28,493 nt of DNA from Bacillota bacterium (GTDB lineage: Bacteria > Bacillota > Clostridia > Lachnospirales > Lachnospiraceae): the NCBI GenBank assembly GCA_023437365.1, contig JAEZGK010000057.1, forward strand, positions 1 through 28,493, read 5' to 3'. Positions 15,517 to 23,366 of the stretch are shown here, piece after piece. Numbering within the stretch: position 1 is the first letter of the stretch; each line of letters begins with the position of its first letter. Under the pieces are notes generated by a model. It searched no databases. It worked only from the letters and a program-made list of their open reading frames with translations, and was not told where the DNA came from. The position numbers and the translations under genes are program-made.

Positions 15517-16851
15517 ATGATGATGCTGAATGGGGAAGAGGTTTATATCCTGCCATATGAAAAAGAAGCAGATAAGAGATTACTTTATTCGCCTATCCGA
15601 GGTTTTGTTGAACTGATTGATCAAAAAGATGCATTTGCTATTGAGAATAGTATCAATAATTGTAAAATTAACATACAGCACATTGGAAGTATAGATCAAT
15701 TAATGGAAGCAATGATAGAAACGCCAGTGAAGGATTTAAATATGTTTCAGAATGGGTTTCCGAGCTTGAATATTGATTTAACGACTGGCTGTAATCTAAG
15801 ATGTGTCTATTGCTATGCCGGCCGTGGTGCAGCATGTGTCACATATCAAAAAGAAGAAAATATTGATCAGATCATTGCTACTTATTTTCAGTATTTACAT
15901 CAGCAGCCTGAATATCACTCAAACTCTGTCTGTCCAATCGTGTTTTCTAATGATGCAGAACCAACCTATTCACCGGAGCTGCTTCAATATACTGTGAGCA
16001 GGATCAAGGAAAAAGCATCGGAGTATTACTTAAAGCCTCAGTTTTATATGCCAACCAACGGTGCTTTTCGCCATGACCTATGTAACTTTATCATCGATCA
16101 TTTTTATGGCGTCTCAATCTCCTTTGACGGTCTGGAGAAAATACAGAATCAACAACGTCCTTATGTGAATGGAAGCCCTTCCTATGAGAGGGTATATCGG
16201 AATGCAAAGTCTTTATATAACAGTAATCTAAAGATAGGGTTTAACATAGTAGTAACAGCAAATAACCTGGACAATATGAGAGAGACCGTGGATTACTTTG
16301 ATCAACATTTCCCCGGTGCAGCTATATCCTTCAGCCCGGTTAACCTTTCCGGGAGAGCTCTGATAGAAAAGGCAGAGCTAATGATAGATTATACAGAATA
16401 CCAGAGTAAGCTTATGGAATGCTTAGATTATGCACAAACGACTACCATCAGAGTCAATGATAAAAACTATTGGAGCTACCATCATCCAAGAAGGCATTAT
16501 TGTTCCTCTACTGCCAAACCAAATTGGAATGTCAATTTGGAGGGTGAAATTTTCGCTTGTATGGAATCAAAAGAGGAGGCAATGCGAATAGGGAGGATTG
16601 ATTTTAATTCGGGTGAGTTGAGTCTTGATGATAAACACATTCAATCCCTGAGGACATATACAGTTGATCAAAAATGTAATTGTCGGGATTGCTTTGCTAA
16701 ATATTTATGCGTCGGTGGGTGTAAGATCAGAGCTTTGTCACAGGGAAAAGAATGTGACCGAATCCGTCTAAAGTGTGTGCGCCTGATTAATCATGCTTAT
16801 GAAGAAGAGCAAATGTTTAAGACAGGGCAGGCATTATTTAGAATAAATTAA
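15517..16851 (+). CDS. Radical SAM/SPASM peptide maturase (Nif11-peptide associated)
   Basis: The protein is 444 aa from this start. The radical SAM core has the 4Fe-4S motif C92-x3-C96-x2-C99 in TGCNLRCVYCYAG. The C-terminal SPASM domain is complete for two auxiliary clusters: C329-x13-G-x4-C348, then C389-x2-C392-x5-C398-x3-C402, with C413 and C420 as the late cysteine. SPASM enzymes of this kind modify ribosomal peptides, commonly making thioether or carbon-carbon links. The substrate gene follows 19 bases later. The N-terminal 80 residues (YILPYEKEADKRLLYSPIRG) resemble peptide-binding regions of related maturases. GAGG at 15508-15511 supports ATG 15517 or 15520; ATG 15487 lacks a site, and the frame upstream runs through a terminator. 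The exact chemistry cannot be told from sequence. Confidence 0.9.
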   Translation: MMMLNGEEVYILPYEKEADKRLLYSPIRGFVELIDQKDAFAIENSINNCKINIQHIGSIDQLMEAMIETPVKDLNMFQNGFPSLNIDLTTGCNLRCVYCYAGRGAACVTYQKEENIDQIIATYFQYLHQQPEYHSNSVCPIVFSNDAEPTYSPELLQYTVSRIKEKASEYYLKPQFYMPTNGAFRHDLCNFIIDHFYGVSISFDGLEKIQNQQRPYVNGSPSYERVYRNAKSLYNSNLKIGFNIVVTANNLDNMRETVDYFDQHFPGAAISFSPVNLSGRALIEKAELMIDYTEYQSKLMECLDYAQTTTIRVNDKNYWSYHHPRRHYCSSTAKPNWNVNLEGEIFACMESKEEAMRIGRIDFNSGELSLDDKHIQSLRTYTVDQKCNCRDCFAKYLCVGGCKIRALSQGKECDRIRLKCVRLINHAYEEEQMFKTGQALFRIN

Positions 16852-16870
16852 ATCCTAAGGAGGACATAGT

Positions 16871-17095
16871 ATGAGTGAAGCTATCAAAAAGCTGGTTGAG
16901 GAAGTAAAAAAGGATGAGGGCTTAACAGTAAAATTCAAAGCCTGCAAAACTGCTGATGAGCAGTCAGCACTCGCAAGTGAACTTGGTTATAGCATTTCTG
17001 CAGCTGAATTCAAGGAATTCAGCAAGAGTATACCGGATGATCAGCTGGATAATGTAGCTGGTGGTGGCGGTTGCATAATTAATTTATTTAATTAA
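16871..17095 (+). CDS. Nif11-type RiPP precursor peptide with double-glycine leader
   Basis: The peptide has 74 aa. Residues 1 to about 60 match a Nif11-type leader: an amphipathic start (MSEAIKKLVEEVKKDEGL) and the segment ELGYSISAAEFKEF. The leader ends in DDQLDNVAGG, the standard recognition and cleavage motif for C39 peptidase exporters. The core is very short. Cleavage after Gly65 leaves GGCIINLFN; cleavage after Gly67 leaves CIINLFN. Cys68 is the only core cysteine; Cys25 is in the leader. AAGGAGG (16857-16863) gives strong translation. The maturase is directly upstream, and the C39 exporter lies about 7 kb downstream in the same direction. The product could be a modified bacteriocin-like or signalling peptide; activity is unknown. 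Confidence 0.88.
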   Translation: MSEAIKKLVEEVKKDEGLTVKFKACKTADEQSALASELGYSISAAEFKEFSKSIPDDQLDNVAGGGGCIINLFN

Positions 17096-17147
17096 GACTA
17101 TACATTATTTTCATAATTTAATTTTACAGGAAAATATTTATCATTCT

Positions 17148-17220
17148 AAAGGAACATTATCATCTGCCTTATAAGCATGCATTATCAGTAATGATTATGC
17201 TGGGATGGTAGTGTTCCTTT
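17148..17220 (+). other. Long hairpin between the precursor gene and the STAS gene
   Basis: AAAGGAACATTATCATC (17148-17164) pairs along all 17 positions (two G-U pairs) with 17204-17220. Inside, AGCAT/ATGCT (17174-17178 and 17197-17201) and ATTA-tcag-TAAT extend it. The following sequence is only moderately T-rich, so it may be a partial terminator or an mRNA 3' stabiliser that raises precursor levels over downstream genes. A weak promoter-like pair, TTGTTC (17306-17311) and TAATGT (17329-17334) at 17-base spacing, lies before the STAS gene. A 21-codon ORF at 17254-17319 has a GGAAAGG stretch before it. Confidence 0.6.
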
Positions 17221-17394
17221 CATCATTTGCATTATGTTTCATCAGGAAAGGAAATGGATGATGTAATCAAGGAAACAGCGTGCCGGATCAACTATAAGAA
17301 ACTGTTTGTTCCTTCGTAGTTGTAATAATAATGTCATAGCATTGGAAATCGAAGGAGAAAGTTCTGGAGATTATCGGATAATTTGGAGGTTAAC

Positions 17395-17691
17395 ATGACT
17401 ATTAACAAGAGTAGTAATGCCGGGAAGCTTATAATCAATCTGGAGGGAAGACTTGACACAACGACAGCACCCCAGCTTGAGGCAGAGCTTAAGACTTCCC
17501 TGAATAATATGACAGTTCTTGAATTTGATTTCTCCGGTTTGGAATACGTTTCTTCTGCCGGACTTCGTGTCATTCTTGCAGCACAGAAGGTAATGAATAA
17601 GCAGGGTCAAATGATAATCAAGAACGTAAATGACACAATAATGGAAGTGTTTGAAATCACAGGCTTTGTAGATATATTATCGATAGAATAA
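17395..17691 (+). CDS. STAS-domain anti-sigma-factor antagonist (SpoIIAA/RsbV-like)
   Basis: A 98-aa single STAS domain. The conserved GRLDTTTAPQLEAEL start and the phosphorylation loop DFSGLEYVSSAGLRVIL are intact. Aligning SAG with the SSG of SpoIIAA places the switch serine at Ser54. In partner switching, the unphosphorylated form binds the HATPase kinase and frees its target (often a sigma factor); kinase phosphorylation turns it off and a PP2C phosphatase restores it. Both partners are encoded downstream in the same unit. The start is ATG 17395, five bases after GGAGG (17385-17389); the TTG at 17383 overlaps that site. DUF2156 follows after 10 bases. Confidence 0.93.
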   Translation: MTINKSSNAGKLIINLEGRLDTTTAPQLEAELKTSLNNMTVLEFDFSGLEYVSSAGLRVILAAQKVMNKQGQMIIKNVNDTIMEVFEITGFVDILSIE

Positions 17692-17701
17692 GAAGGATAC
17701 C

Positions 17702-18580
17702 ATGGAGCAAGCTGCTTTGAGCTTTACAACAATAGAATTATCTCAAAAGGATAGAATAGATAGCATAAGAAGGAGCTACGGGCATACGTTATCCTCCCAT
17801 GCTTTTTCCTCCCTTTATCTATGGAAGGATAAAATGAAGCTTAAGGTCTGTCTTTCTGATCAGCTGTTTTGCGTAAAATGCGAACAAAAGGACACCGATG
17901 AATATTTCTTTCCTTGCGGAGCAGAGGAGGAAAAGCAATCTGTTATCTCTAAGCTGCTGGATCAGGATCAGCTTACTTTCCGGTATCTGCGGAATGAGGA
18001 TATAGAATTTCTTCAAAAGTACTTTCCGGGAAGGTTTTATTTTGAAAGTATCCGTGAGGATTGGGAATATATCTACGACAAAGAGGAGCAGGTCAGACTG
18101 AAAGGAAACAGCTTTAAGCATCTGCGTTCCAAGGTACATAGGGGAGAACAAAGCCATCAATGGACAATCACTACGTTATCTAAGAATACTATTCCGCTTG
18201 CCACAGAGATTACCGAAAGGTGGCAAGCAGAAACAAAGCATAATGGGGAAAGCGTAGATATGGATGCCACATTGAAGGCACTTGAATTCTTTGAAGAGCT
18301 TCAATTGTCCGGTATTCTTATGATGGACGGTGAAAAGCCGCTTGCGTTTGCCTTAGGAACAGCAATCACAGAGGACACCTTTGATCTTCATATATCCAAA
18401 ACACTTGAGGAGGATATTGACTGTTATCTGAAATGGGAGCTTTTCAGACAGCTTCCGAAACATATCCGGTACATAAACAGAGAAGAGGATCTGGGAATAG
18501 AAGGTCTGCGATTACACAAAACAGAGATGAAACCGGTCCGATTTAACGAGCTTTGGAAGGGATGGACCATAACAGAATGA
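17702..18580 (+). CDS. DUF2156 (GNAT-fold, LPG-synthase-like) protein
   Basis: A 292-aa protein without membrane segments. It has the features of DUF2156: an N-terminal half with SSHAFSSLYLWKD, a middle LKGNSFKHLRSKVHRGEQ, and a C-terminal YINREEDLGIEGLRLHKTEMKPVRF. This domain is related to the C-terminal acyltransferase-like part of lysyl-phosphatidylglycerol synthase, which transfers aminoacyl groups from tRNA. The substrate here is unknown, and modification of a lipid, a peptide or the envelope are all possible. It is translated in a packed operon: its TGA overlaps the ATG of the MATE fusion (ATGA at 18577-18580). Family confidence is good, function low. Confidence 0.82.
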   Translation: MEQAALSFTTIELSQKDRIDSIRRSYGHTLSSHAFSSLYLWKDKMKLKVCLSDQLFCVKCEQKDTDEYFFPCGAEEEKQSVISKLLDQDQLTFRYLRNEDIEFLQKYFPGRFYFESIREDWEYIYDKEEQVRLKGNSFKHLRSKVHRGEQSHQWTITTLSKNTIPLATEITERWQAETKHNGESVDMDATLKALEFFEELQLSGILMMDGEKPLAFALGTAITEDTFDLHISKTLEEDIDCYLKWELFRQLPKHIRYINREEDLGIEGLRLHKTEMKPVRFNELWKGWTITE

Positions 18581-20337
18581 AAAGCAGAGAGTCAGTGGAA
18601 AAGAATAAATTCTTTACAAGTCGTATGTTCTACCGCTTCCTAATTCCATCGATGATGGTATCCATAGGATTATCTCTGAGTAATATCGCGGATGCCCTCG
18701 TAGTAGGTGCAAAAATGGGTGAGACAGGTCTGGCTGCGATAGGTCTGGTTACACCCATCTTTATGATCTTTAATGTAATGGATTTGGGTATCGCAATCGG
18801 AGGTTCGGTCAAATACAGCAGACTATTGGGAGAAGGTAAGGCACAGGCAGGAGTCCGAGATTTTAATCAGATGCTGTATGCGTCCTTATTGATCAGCATT
18901 TTGATGGCTCTTCTGGGGTGTATGTTTCTTCCTTCTATTATGAGGTTGCTTGGGACTGTTCCTTCGGATGGAGCTCTATACATGGCTGCTTCTTCCTATG
19001 CCGGAATACTATTTATGTCAGCTCCGCTTTTCTTTCTGAATTTTCTTTTCTATTTCTATATTCGGTGTGATGATAATCAGAAGCTTGCTAGTATCGGTCT
19101 TTTTATCGGGAATTCTGTTGATATTATTTTAAACATTGTATTTGTGATTTTGTTACATATGGGAGTAGAAGGTGCTGCTTTTGCTACGGTAATCGGAAAG
19201 GCCGCAGCAATCTGTATTTATCTTCCTCATCTGCTTCGTAAACATAGAATACTTCGTTTTGAGTTAACCAGACCGGACCTAAAACTGATCCTGAATAATT
19301 TCAGGAATGGCTTTTCTTCATCGTCAAGATATTTATTCCAGTTTATATTGTTTATTATCATGAATAATATGTTGATGCAAATCGGCGGTGAGGACGGCTT
19401 GGCGATTTTTGACGTTACCGTTAATTTCTCCTATATACTGTTTGCTGTTTATGAAGGCATCGGTTCAAGTATACAACCGTTAATCGGGACCTTTTACGGG
19501 GAGAAGAATAGAAAAGCTATCCGGATCACACTTTCTTTGGCTCTTCGCTGGAGCTTTCTACTGGGCACAGCTGCGGCTTTGACGGTGGTATTCATGGCAG
19601 TACCAATCTGTTCCTTATTTGGACTGTCAACAGATAACCTGGTACTTGGTAGTATTGCAGTCCGTCTGCTTTGTATCAGTACAGTCTTTGGTGGCTTCTC
19701 TGTTGTAATGGGTTGCTATTATCAGGCGATCGGGAAGGAAAAGCTGGTACTACTGATCAATTTCTTAAGAACCTTTGCTCTCTATCTGATCTTTGCCTTT
19801 CTATTTGCGGCACTCGGTATCAGAAGCGTCTGGTGGATGTTCCCTGCAACGGAATTGGCTTCTTTCATCGTTTGGGGATTATGGAAGGGTTCCATGGATA
19901 GGACGAGTCCTATGTCCTGGGAAATGCTCAAGGTAGAACGAATTTTGAGCCAGACGATTGAAAAAAAAGAAGACTTCAGCTTACTGACTACAGAAGTAGA
20001 ATCATTCTGTGATAGATGGAGTGCAAGCCCGACTCAACAATATTACGTTAACCTTATGGTGGAGGAGATCTGTCAAGCAATTATTTTATATGGTTTTACA
20101 GAGCTGGAGAATGGTTATATTGAGCTTACGCTGATCGCGAATGAGGACAGTACCTTCGAGCTTCATATCAGAGATAATGCAATAAAATATAATCCGTTTG
20201 ACATGAAAACCAAAAGGCTTGAGAATGACAGCGATGAGGGAATGGAAGGGATCGGTATCCTTATGGTAAAAAGTAAAGCCAGAGAATTCTTCTACCGTAG
20301 ATATCAGGGCTTTAATACATTGACCGTGAAGGTGTAA
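18577..20337 (+). CDS. MATE-family transporter fused to C-terminal HATPase (anti-sigma-kinase-like) domain
   Basis: The protein is 586 aa. Residues 1 to about 440 are a full MATE-type transporter of about 12 membrane segments (for example FLIPSMMVSIGLSLSNIADALVVG and MGVEGAAFATVIGKAAA). Residues about 450-586 are a cytoplasmic GHKL/HATPase domain of the SpoIIAB/RsbW kind: LMVEEICQAIILYGF, IRDNAIKYNPF and GMEGIGILMVKS. The usual N-box Asn is Gln500, and the D-x-G box reads Asp533-Asn-Ala, so ATP hydrolysis or kinase activity may be altered or lost. Ordinary MATE proteins are near 450 aa, so the extra domain is real and in frame. The start is the ATGA overlap at 18577; a TTG at 18553 and ATG at 18562 are less likely. 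It may link transport to the partner-switching circuit. Confidence 0.87.
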   Translation: MKSRESVEKNKFFTSRMFYRFLIPSMMVSIGLSLSNIADALVVGAKMGETGLAAIGLVTPIFMIFNVMDLGIAIGGSVKYSRLLGEGKAQAGVRDFNQMLYASLLISILMALLGCMFLPSIMRLLGTVPSDGALYMAASSYAGILFMSAPLFFLNFLFYFYIRCDDNQKLASIGLFIGNSVDIILNIVFVILLHMGVEGAAFATVIGKAAAICIYLPHLLRKHRILRFELTRPDLKLILNNFRNGFSSSSRYLFQFILFIIMNNMLMQIGGEDGLAIFDVTVNFSYILFAVYEGIGSSIQPLIGTFYGEKNRKAIRITLSLALRWSFLLGTAAALTVVFMAVPICSLFGLSTDNLVLGSIAVRLLCISTVFGGFSVVMGCYYQAIGKEKLVLLINFLRTFALYLIFAFLFAALGIRSVWWMFPATELASFIVWGLWKGSMDRTSPMSWEMLKVERILSQTIEKKEDFSLLTTEVESFCDRWSASPTQQYYVNLMVEEICQAIILYGFTELENGYIELTLIANEDSTFELHIRDNAIKYNPFDMKTKRLENDSDEGMEGIGILMVKSKAREFFYRRYQGFNTLTVKV

Positions 20338-20349
20338 GAGGAGGATGGG

Positions 20350-21246
20350 ATGGACTACCGTATCGTTTGGGCGTCGCAGCTTATGGCCGGACATAGCGAA
20401 AGGAACAGTTTAAAGGAAATCAAATTGGATAAGCTGCAGATCCTGTCCGAACTGAAAGCGATCTGGAGGGAGAGCTTTCGGGACTCGGAAGAGTATATCG
20501 ATTTTTTTCTCGAACGCCGTTTTATTGCAGACAATACAATCCTTGCGATTTCTGATCAGCTGATCATCGGAATGATATATTTATTGCCTGTGACAATTCA
20601 TACAGAACAGGGAGAGCTTATGGCTGTTTTTGGATATGCACTCGGCGTACGGAAGGCCTTCAGGGGGCAGGGAATTGGTAAAAGTATCTTTGATCTGGTC
20701 TGCCGGTATTGTGATGAGAAGCATTTAAGCTTTTTCTTTTTTCCAGCCAATGCAAAGCTGTCTACCTATTATAAGAGCCTTGGATTAAAAGAAGTCAGCA
20801 ATATCAGAAAATGTGTGTTTCGCTATTCCTGGAAGCATCCCATAAGGGATATCAGGATTACTGATATTACAGCTAAGGAATATACCCACTTACGGAATAA
20901 TTTTTTTGAGAATTCCATTTACGCAAAATGGGACGAAGCTGCGATTGGTTATGCATTAAAAGAAAATCGATTCTGTGGTGGCTTTTGCATAAAGCTTGAA
21001 TTTCGGAATATGGAATACGCCATACTGGGGTGTGTCATAGGAGATATGTTGATCATTAAAGAGGCAATGATTCCGGATCAATTGATATTAGAGCTATTTC
21101 CGAGAATTGCGGCGTATTTTGGGACCCGGGCTATCACTGCATATTTACCGGAGGACAGTAATTGTGAGGGCAGTGTATTACCCTGGATTATGGGATATAG
21201 GGCAGATATCCTGAAGAAGGGATACTGTAGTCTTTTACTAAACTAA
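20350..21246 (+). CDS. GNAT-family N-acetyltransferase
   Basis: The protein has 298 aa. The first 150 residues hold a GNAT domain, with the acetyl-CoA-binding strand-loop ALGVRKAFRGQGIGKSIFDLV and the late FFPANAKLSTYYKSLGLKEV. The C-terminal half is longer than a simple GNAT, may be a second degenerate GNAT fold, and ends in LPWIMGYRADILKKGYCSLLLN. AGAGGAGG (20337-20344) is five bases before ATG 20350. The gene lies 12 bases after the MATE fusion. The substrate is unknown. It could acetylate the RiPP, a switch protein or a small molecule; nothing in the sequence decides. Confidence 0.85.
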   Translation: MDYRIVWASQLMAGHSERNSLKEIKLDKLQILSELKAIWRESFRDSEEYIDFFLERRFIADNTILAISDQLIIGMIYLLPVTIHTEQGELMAVFGYALGVRKAFRGQGIGKSIFDLVCRYCDEKHLSFFFFPANAKLSTYYKSLGLKEVSNIRKCVFRYSWKHPIRDIRITDITAKEYTHLRNNFFENSIYAKWDEAAIGYALKENRFCGGFCIKLEFRNMEYAILGCVIGDMLIIKEAMIPDQLILELFPRIAAYFGTRAITAYLPEDSNCEGSVLPWIMGYRADILKKGYCSLLLN

Positions 21247-21282
21247 GCTTATATCGTGCTTAAGAGAGTTGAGGTCGAACGT

Positions 21283-22935
21283 ATGAAAATGTCACTAAAG
21301 TTAAAATCCATAGTAATTATGCTGCTGTTTGCAGCACTATTGTCCTTTACGGCAATCCTGATCAGCTATGGGGTTTACAGTTCTGCCATGGATGAACATT
21401 ACAAAGCAAATGCCATGAATATTGCGAGGACAGCAGCATCCCAGATGGACGGGGATAAAATCGGTGATTACATATCTCAGTTGGATGCACTTAATCAAAC
21501 AGCCCCGGATTATAAGGAGCAAATTCAGAGGATTAAGGACGAAGAATATTACCGAATGCTTAACATCCTGTTTGATATCAAAGAGAACAATGATGGCTTA
21601 TATCTATACGTTGAAACAGTCTCGTACGAAAAGGTGGTATATATCCTGGATGCCGATGTGGAGGGCTCAGCCTGTGAGCTGGGGGATACCTATCCGCCAG
21701 CAGAAAACAGTAAAAAATACTTTGACTCACTCGAAAACGGGATCCCTGCCTTTATCACGAATACGGATCAATTCGGCTGGCTGTGTACGGCAGGTGCCCC
21801 TATTTTTGACAGCAATAATAAGGTGGTTGCCCTTGCCTTTTCCGATATATCCATGGATGAGGTTATGTCCGACCGTTATCAGTTCCTACTGCTAATCTGC
21901 ATCATACTGACCGCAGCGGCAGCGGTGGCAACAGCAGTCATTATCGTACTTCTTCGTCGCTATGTGGTATCTCCGATCAATGCACTTTCTCTGGCGGCCG
22001 TTCGGTTCGTATCCGGCAAGGAAACGAATAATATGGAGATAGCACAGGAATCCTCCTTTACCGGGTTGAATATCCATACGGGTGATGAAATTCAAAACCT
22101 TTCCGAAGCAATTCAGACGATGGAGAAGAATATCAACCATTATATTGAAAATCTTACTCTGGTTATGGCGGAAAAGGAACGCATTGGCGCTGAGCTTAAT
22201 GTAGCTACGCAAATACAGGCTTCTATGCTTCCGTGCATCTTCCCGGCATTTCCGGAGAGAGAGGAATTTGATATATATGCAACGATGCAGCCTGCCAAGG
22301 AGGTGGGTGGTGATTTCTATGACTTTTTCCTGATAGACAGTGATCATCTTGCAATCGTAATCGCGGATGTGTCAGGAAAAGGAGTTCCGGCTGCACTCTT
22401 TATGGTGATTGCCAAGACCCTGATTAAAAATCAGACGCAGGCTGGTATGTCTCCGTCAGACGTGTTTACAGCGGTCAATAACCAGCTTTGTGAGAATAAT
22501 GATGCAGGAATGTTTGTTACCGGATGGATGGGAGTACTCGAGATAAGCACCGGGCGCTTTACGTATGTCAATGCAGGTCATAACCCTCCACTGATCAGAA
22601 AGAAGGGTGGCAATTATGAATATCTGAAAGCGCCTGCCGGATTTGTTCTGGCCGGAATGGAGGGAATCAGATACAGGCAGAATGAGCTTATGCTTGAGCC
22701 AGGTGATGGATTATATCTGTATACCGACGGTGTGACAGAAGCAACAAATGCAGAAAATATGCTCTACGGTGAAGAAAGGCTGTTGGACACGCTGAACAAC
22801 CACAAAGAGGAGTTGCCGCAGTTGCTTCTAAAAGCGGTGTCGGAGGATCTTGATGCCTTTGTAAAGGATGCACCGCAATTTGATGATATCACAATGCTGG
22901 CATTGATCATAAAGAATGGAGGGCGGCATGAATAG
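21283..22935 (+). CDS. Membrane sensor with HAMP and SpoIIE/PP2C phosphatase domain
   Basis: The protein has 550 aa. TM1 spans about 9-31; an extracellular Cache-like sensor covers about 34-200 (YLYVETVSYEKVVYILDADV, GWLCTAGAPIFDSNNKVVAL); TM2 is 201-224. HAMP and a coiled linker follow, then a PP2C/SpoIIE domain from about 325. Metal-binding residues are intact: Asp344 in EVGGDFYDFF, Asp362 in ADVSGKGVPAALFM, and Asp534-Asp535 in FDDITMLAL. These phosphatases dephosphorylate STAS antagonists, so its substrate is probably the STAS protein of this operon. The start is ATG 21283 with GAGG (21271-21274) upstream; GTG 21256 in frame has none. The coding end overlaps the kinase gene by eight bases, the classic phosphatase-kinase pairing. 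Confidence 0.92.
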   Translation: MKMSLKLKSIVIMLLFAALLSFTAILISYGVYSSAMDEHYKANAMNIARTAASQMDGDKIGDYISQLDALNQTAPDYKEQIQRIKDEEYYRMLNILFDIKENNDGLYLYVETVSYEKVVYILDADVEGSACELGDTYPPAENSKKYFDSLENGIPAFITNTDQFGWLCTAGAPIFDSNNKVVALAFSDISMDEVMSDRYQFLLLICIILTAAAAVATAVIIVLLRRYVVSPINALSLAAVRFVSGKETNNMEIAQESSFTGLNIHTGDEIQNLSEAIQTMEKNINHYIENLTLVMAEKERIGAELNVATQIQASMLPCIFPAFPEREEFDIYATMQPAKEVGGDFYDFFLIDSDHLAIVIADVSGKGVPAALFMVIAKTLIKNQTQAGMSPSDVFTAVNNQLCENNDAGMFVTGWMGVLEISTGRFTYVNAGHNPPLIRKKGGNYEYLKAPAGFVLAGMEGIRYRQNELMLEPGDGLYLYTDGVTEATNAENMLYGEERLLDTLNNHKEELPQLLLKAVSEDLDAFVKDAPQFDDITMLALIIKNGGRHE

Positions 22936-23335
22936 ATATAGGTTTCCTGCAAGACTTGAAGAACTGGACAGAGTACTTCAATATATTGAAGAAGAACTTG
23001 ATTCGGCTGGATGTCCGAACAAAATTAAGCTTCAGATCAGTATTGCGGTCGAAGAGCTCTTTGTGAATATTGCACATTATGCATATCCGACGAAGGAAGG
23101 AGAAGCCGAGATTACCTTCCATTACCAGGATCAGCCCAAAACAGTTACGATCAGCTTTATCGACAGCGGTATCCCTTACAATCCGCTAAAGAAGGAAAAT
23201 CCTGATATTACACTTTCCGCCGAGGGCAGAAAAATCGGTGGACTGGGCATTTATATGGTAAAGGAAAGCATGGATCAGGTAACGTATGAATATAAAGAAG
23301 GAAAAAATCATCTGACTATAATGAAAAGGCTATAA
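22928..23335 (+). CDS. SpoIIAB/RsbW-like anti-sigma-factor serine kinase
   Basis: A 135-aa stand-alone GHKL ATPase. The N-box is intact in VEELFVNIAHYAY (Glu42-Glu43, Asn47). The ATP-lid motifs FIDSGIPYNPL (Asp79, Gly81) and GGLGIYMVKE (104 onwards) match functional members. Such kinases bind a target protein and phosphorylate the STAS antagonist. Unlike the MATE-fused copy, this one looks active. ATG 22928 follows GGAGGG (22918-22923) by four bases and overlaps the phosphatase stop, suggesting coupled translation. No sigma factor is encoded nearby, so the target is elsewhere or is not a sigma factor. Confidence 0.9.
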   Translation: MNRYRFPARLEELDRVLQYIEEELDSAGCPNKIKLQISIAVEELFVNIAHYAYPTKEGEAEITFHYQDQPKTVTISFIDSGIPYNPLKKENPDITLSAEGRKIGGLGIYMVKESMDQVTYEYKEGKNHLTIMKRL

Positions 23336-23366
23336 AATTAAAGATGAAATGATAAGGGGGAAAAAT

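Noticed and set aside
16871..17095. Agr-type thiolactone autoinducer
   Set aside because: The core has a Cys followed by six residues, but no AgrB-like protease is present; the leader is Nif11/double-Gly and the partner enzyme is radical SAM.
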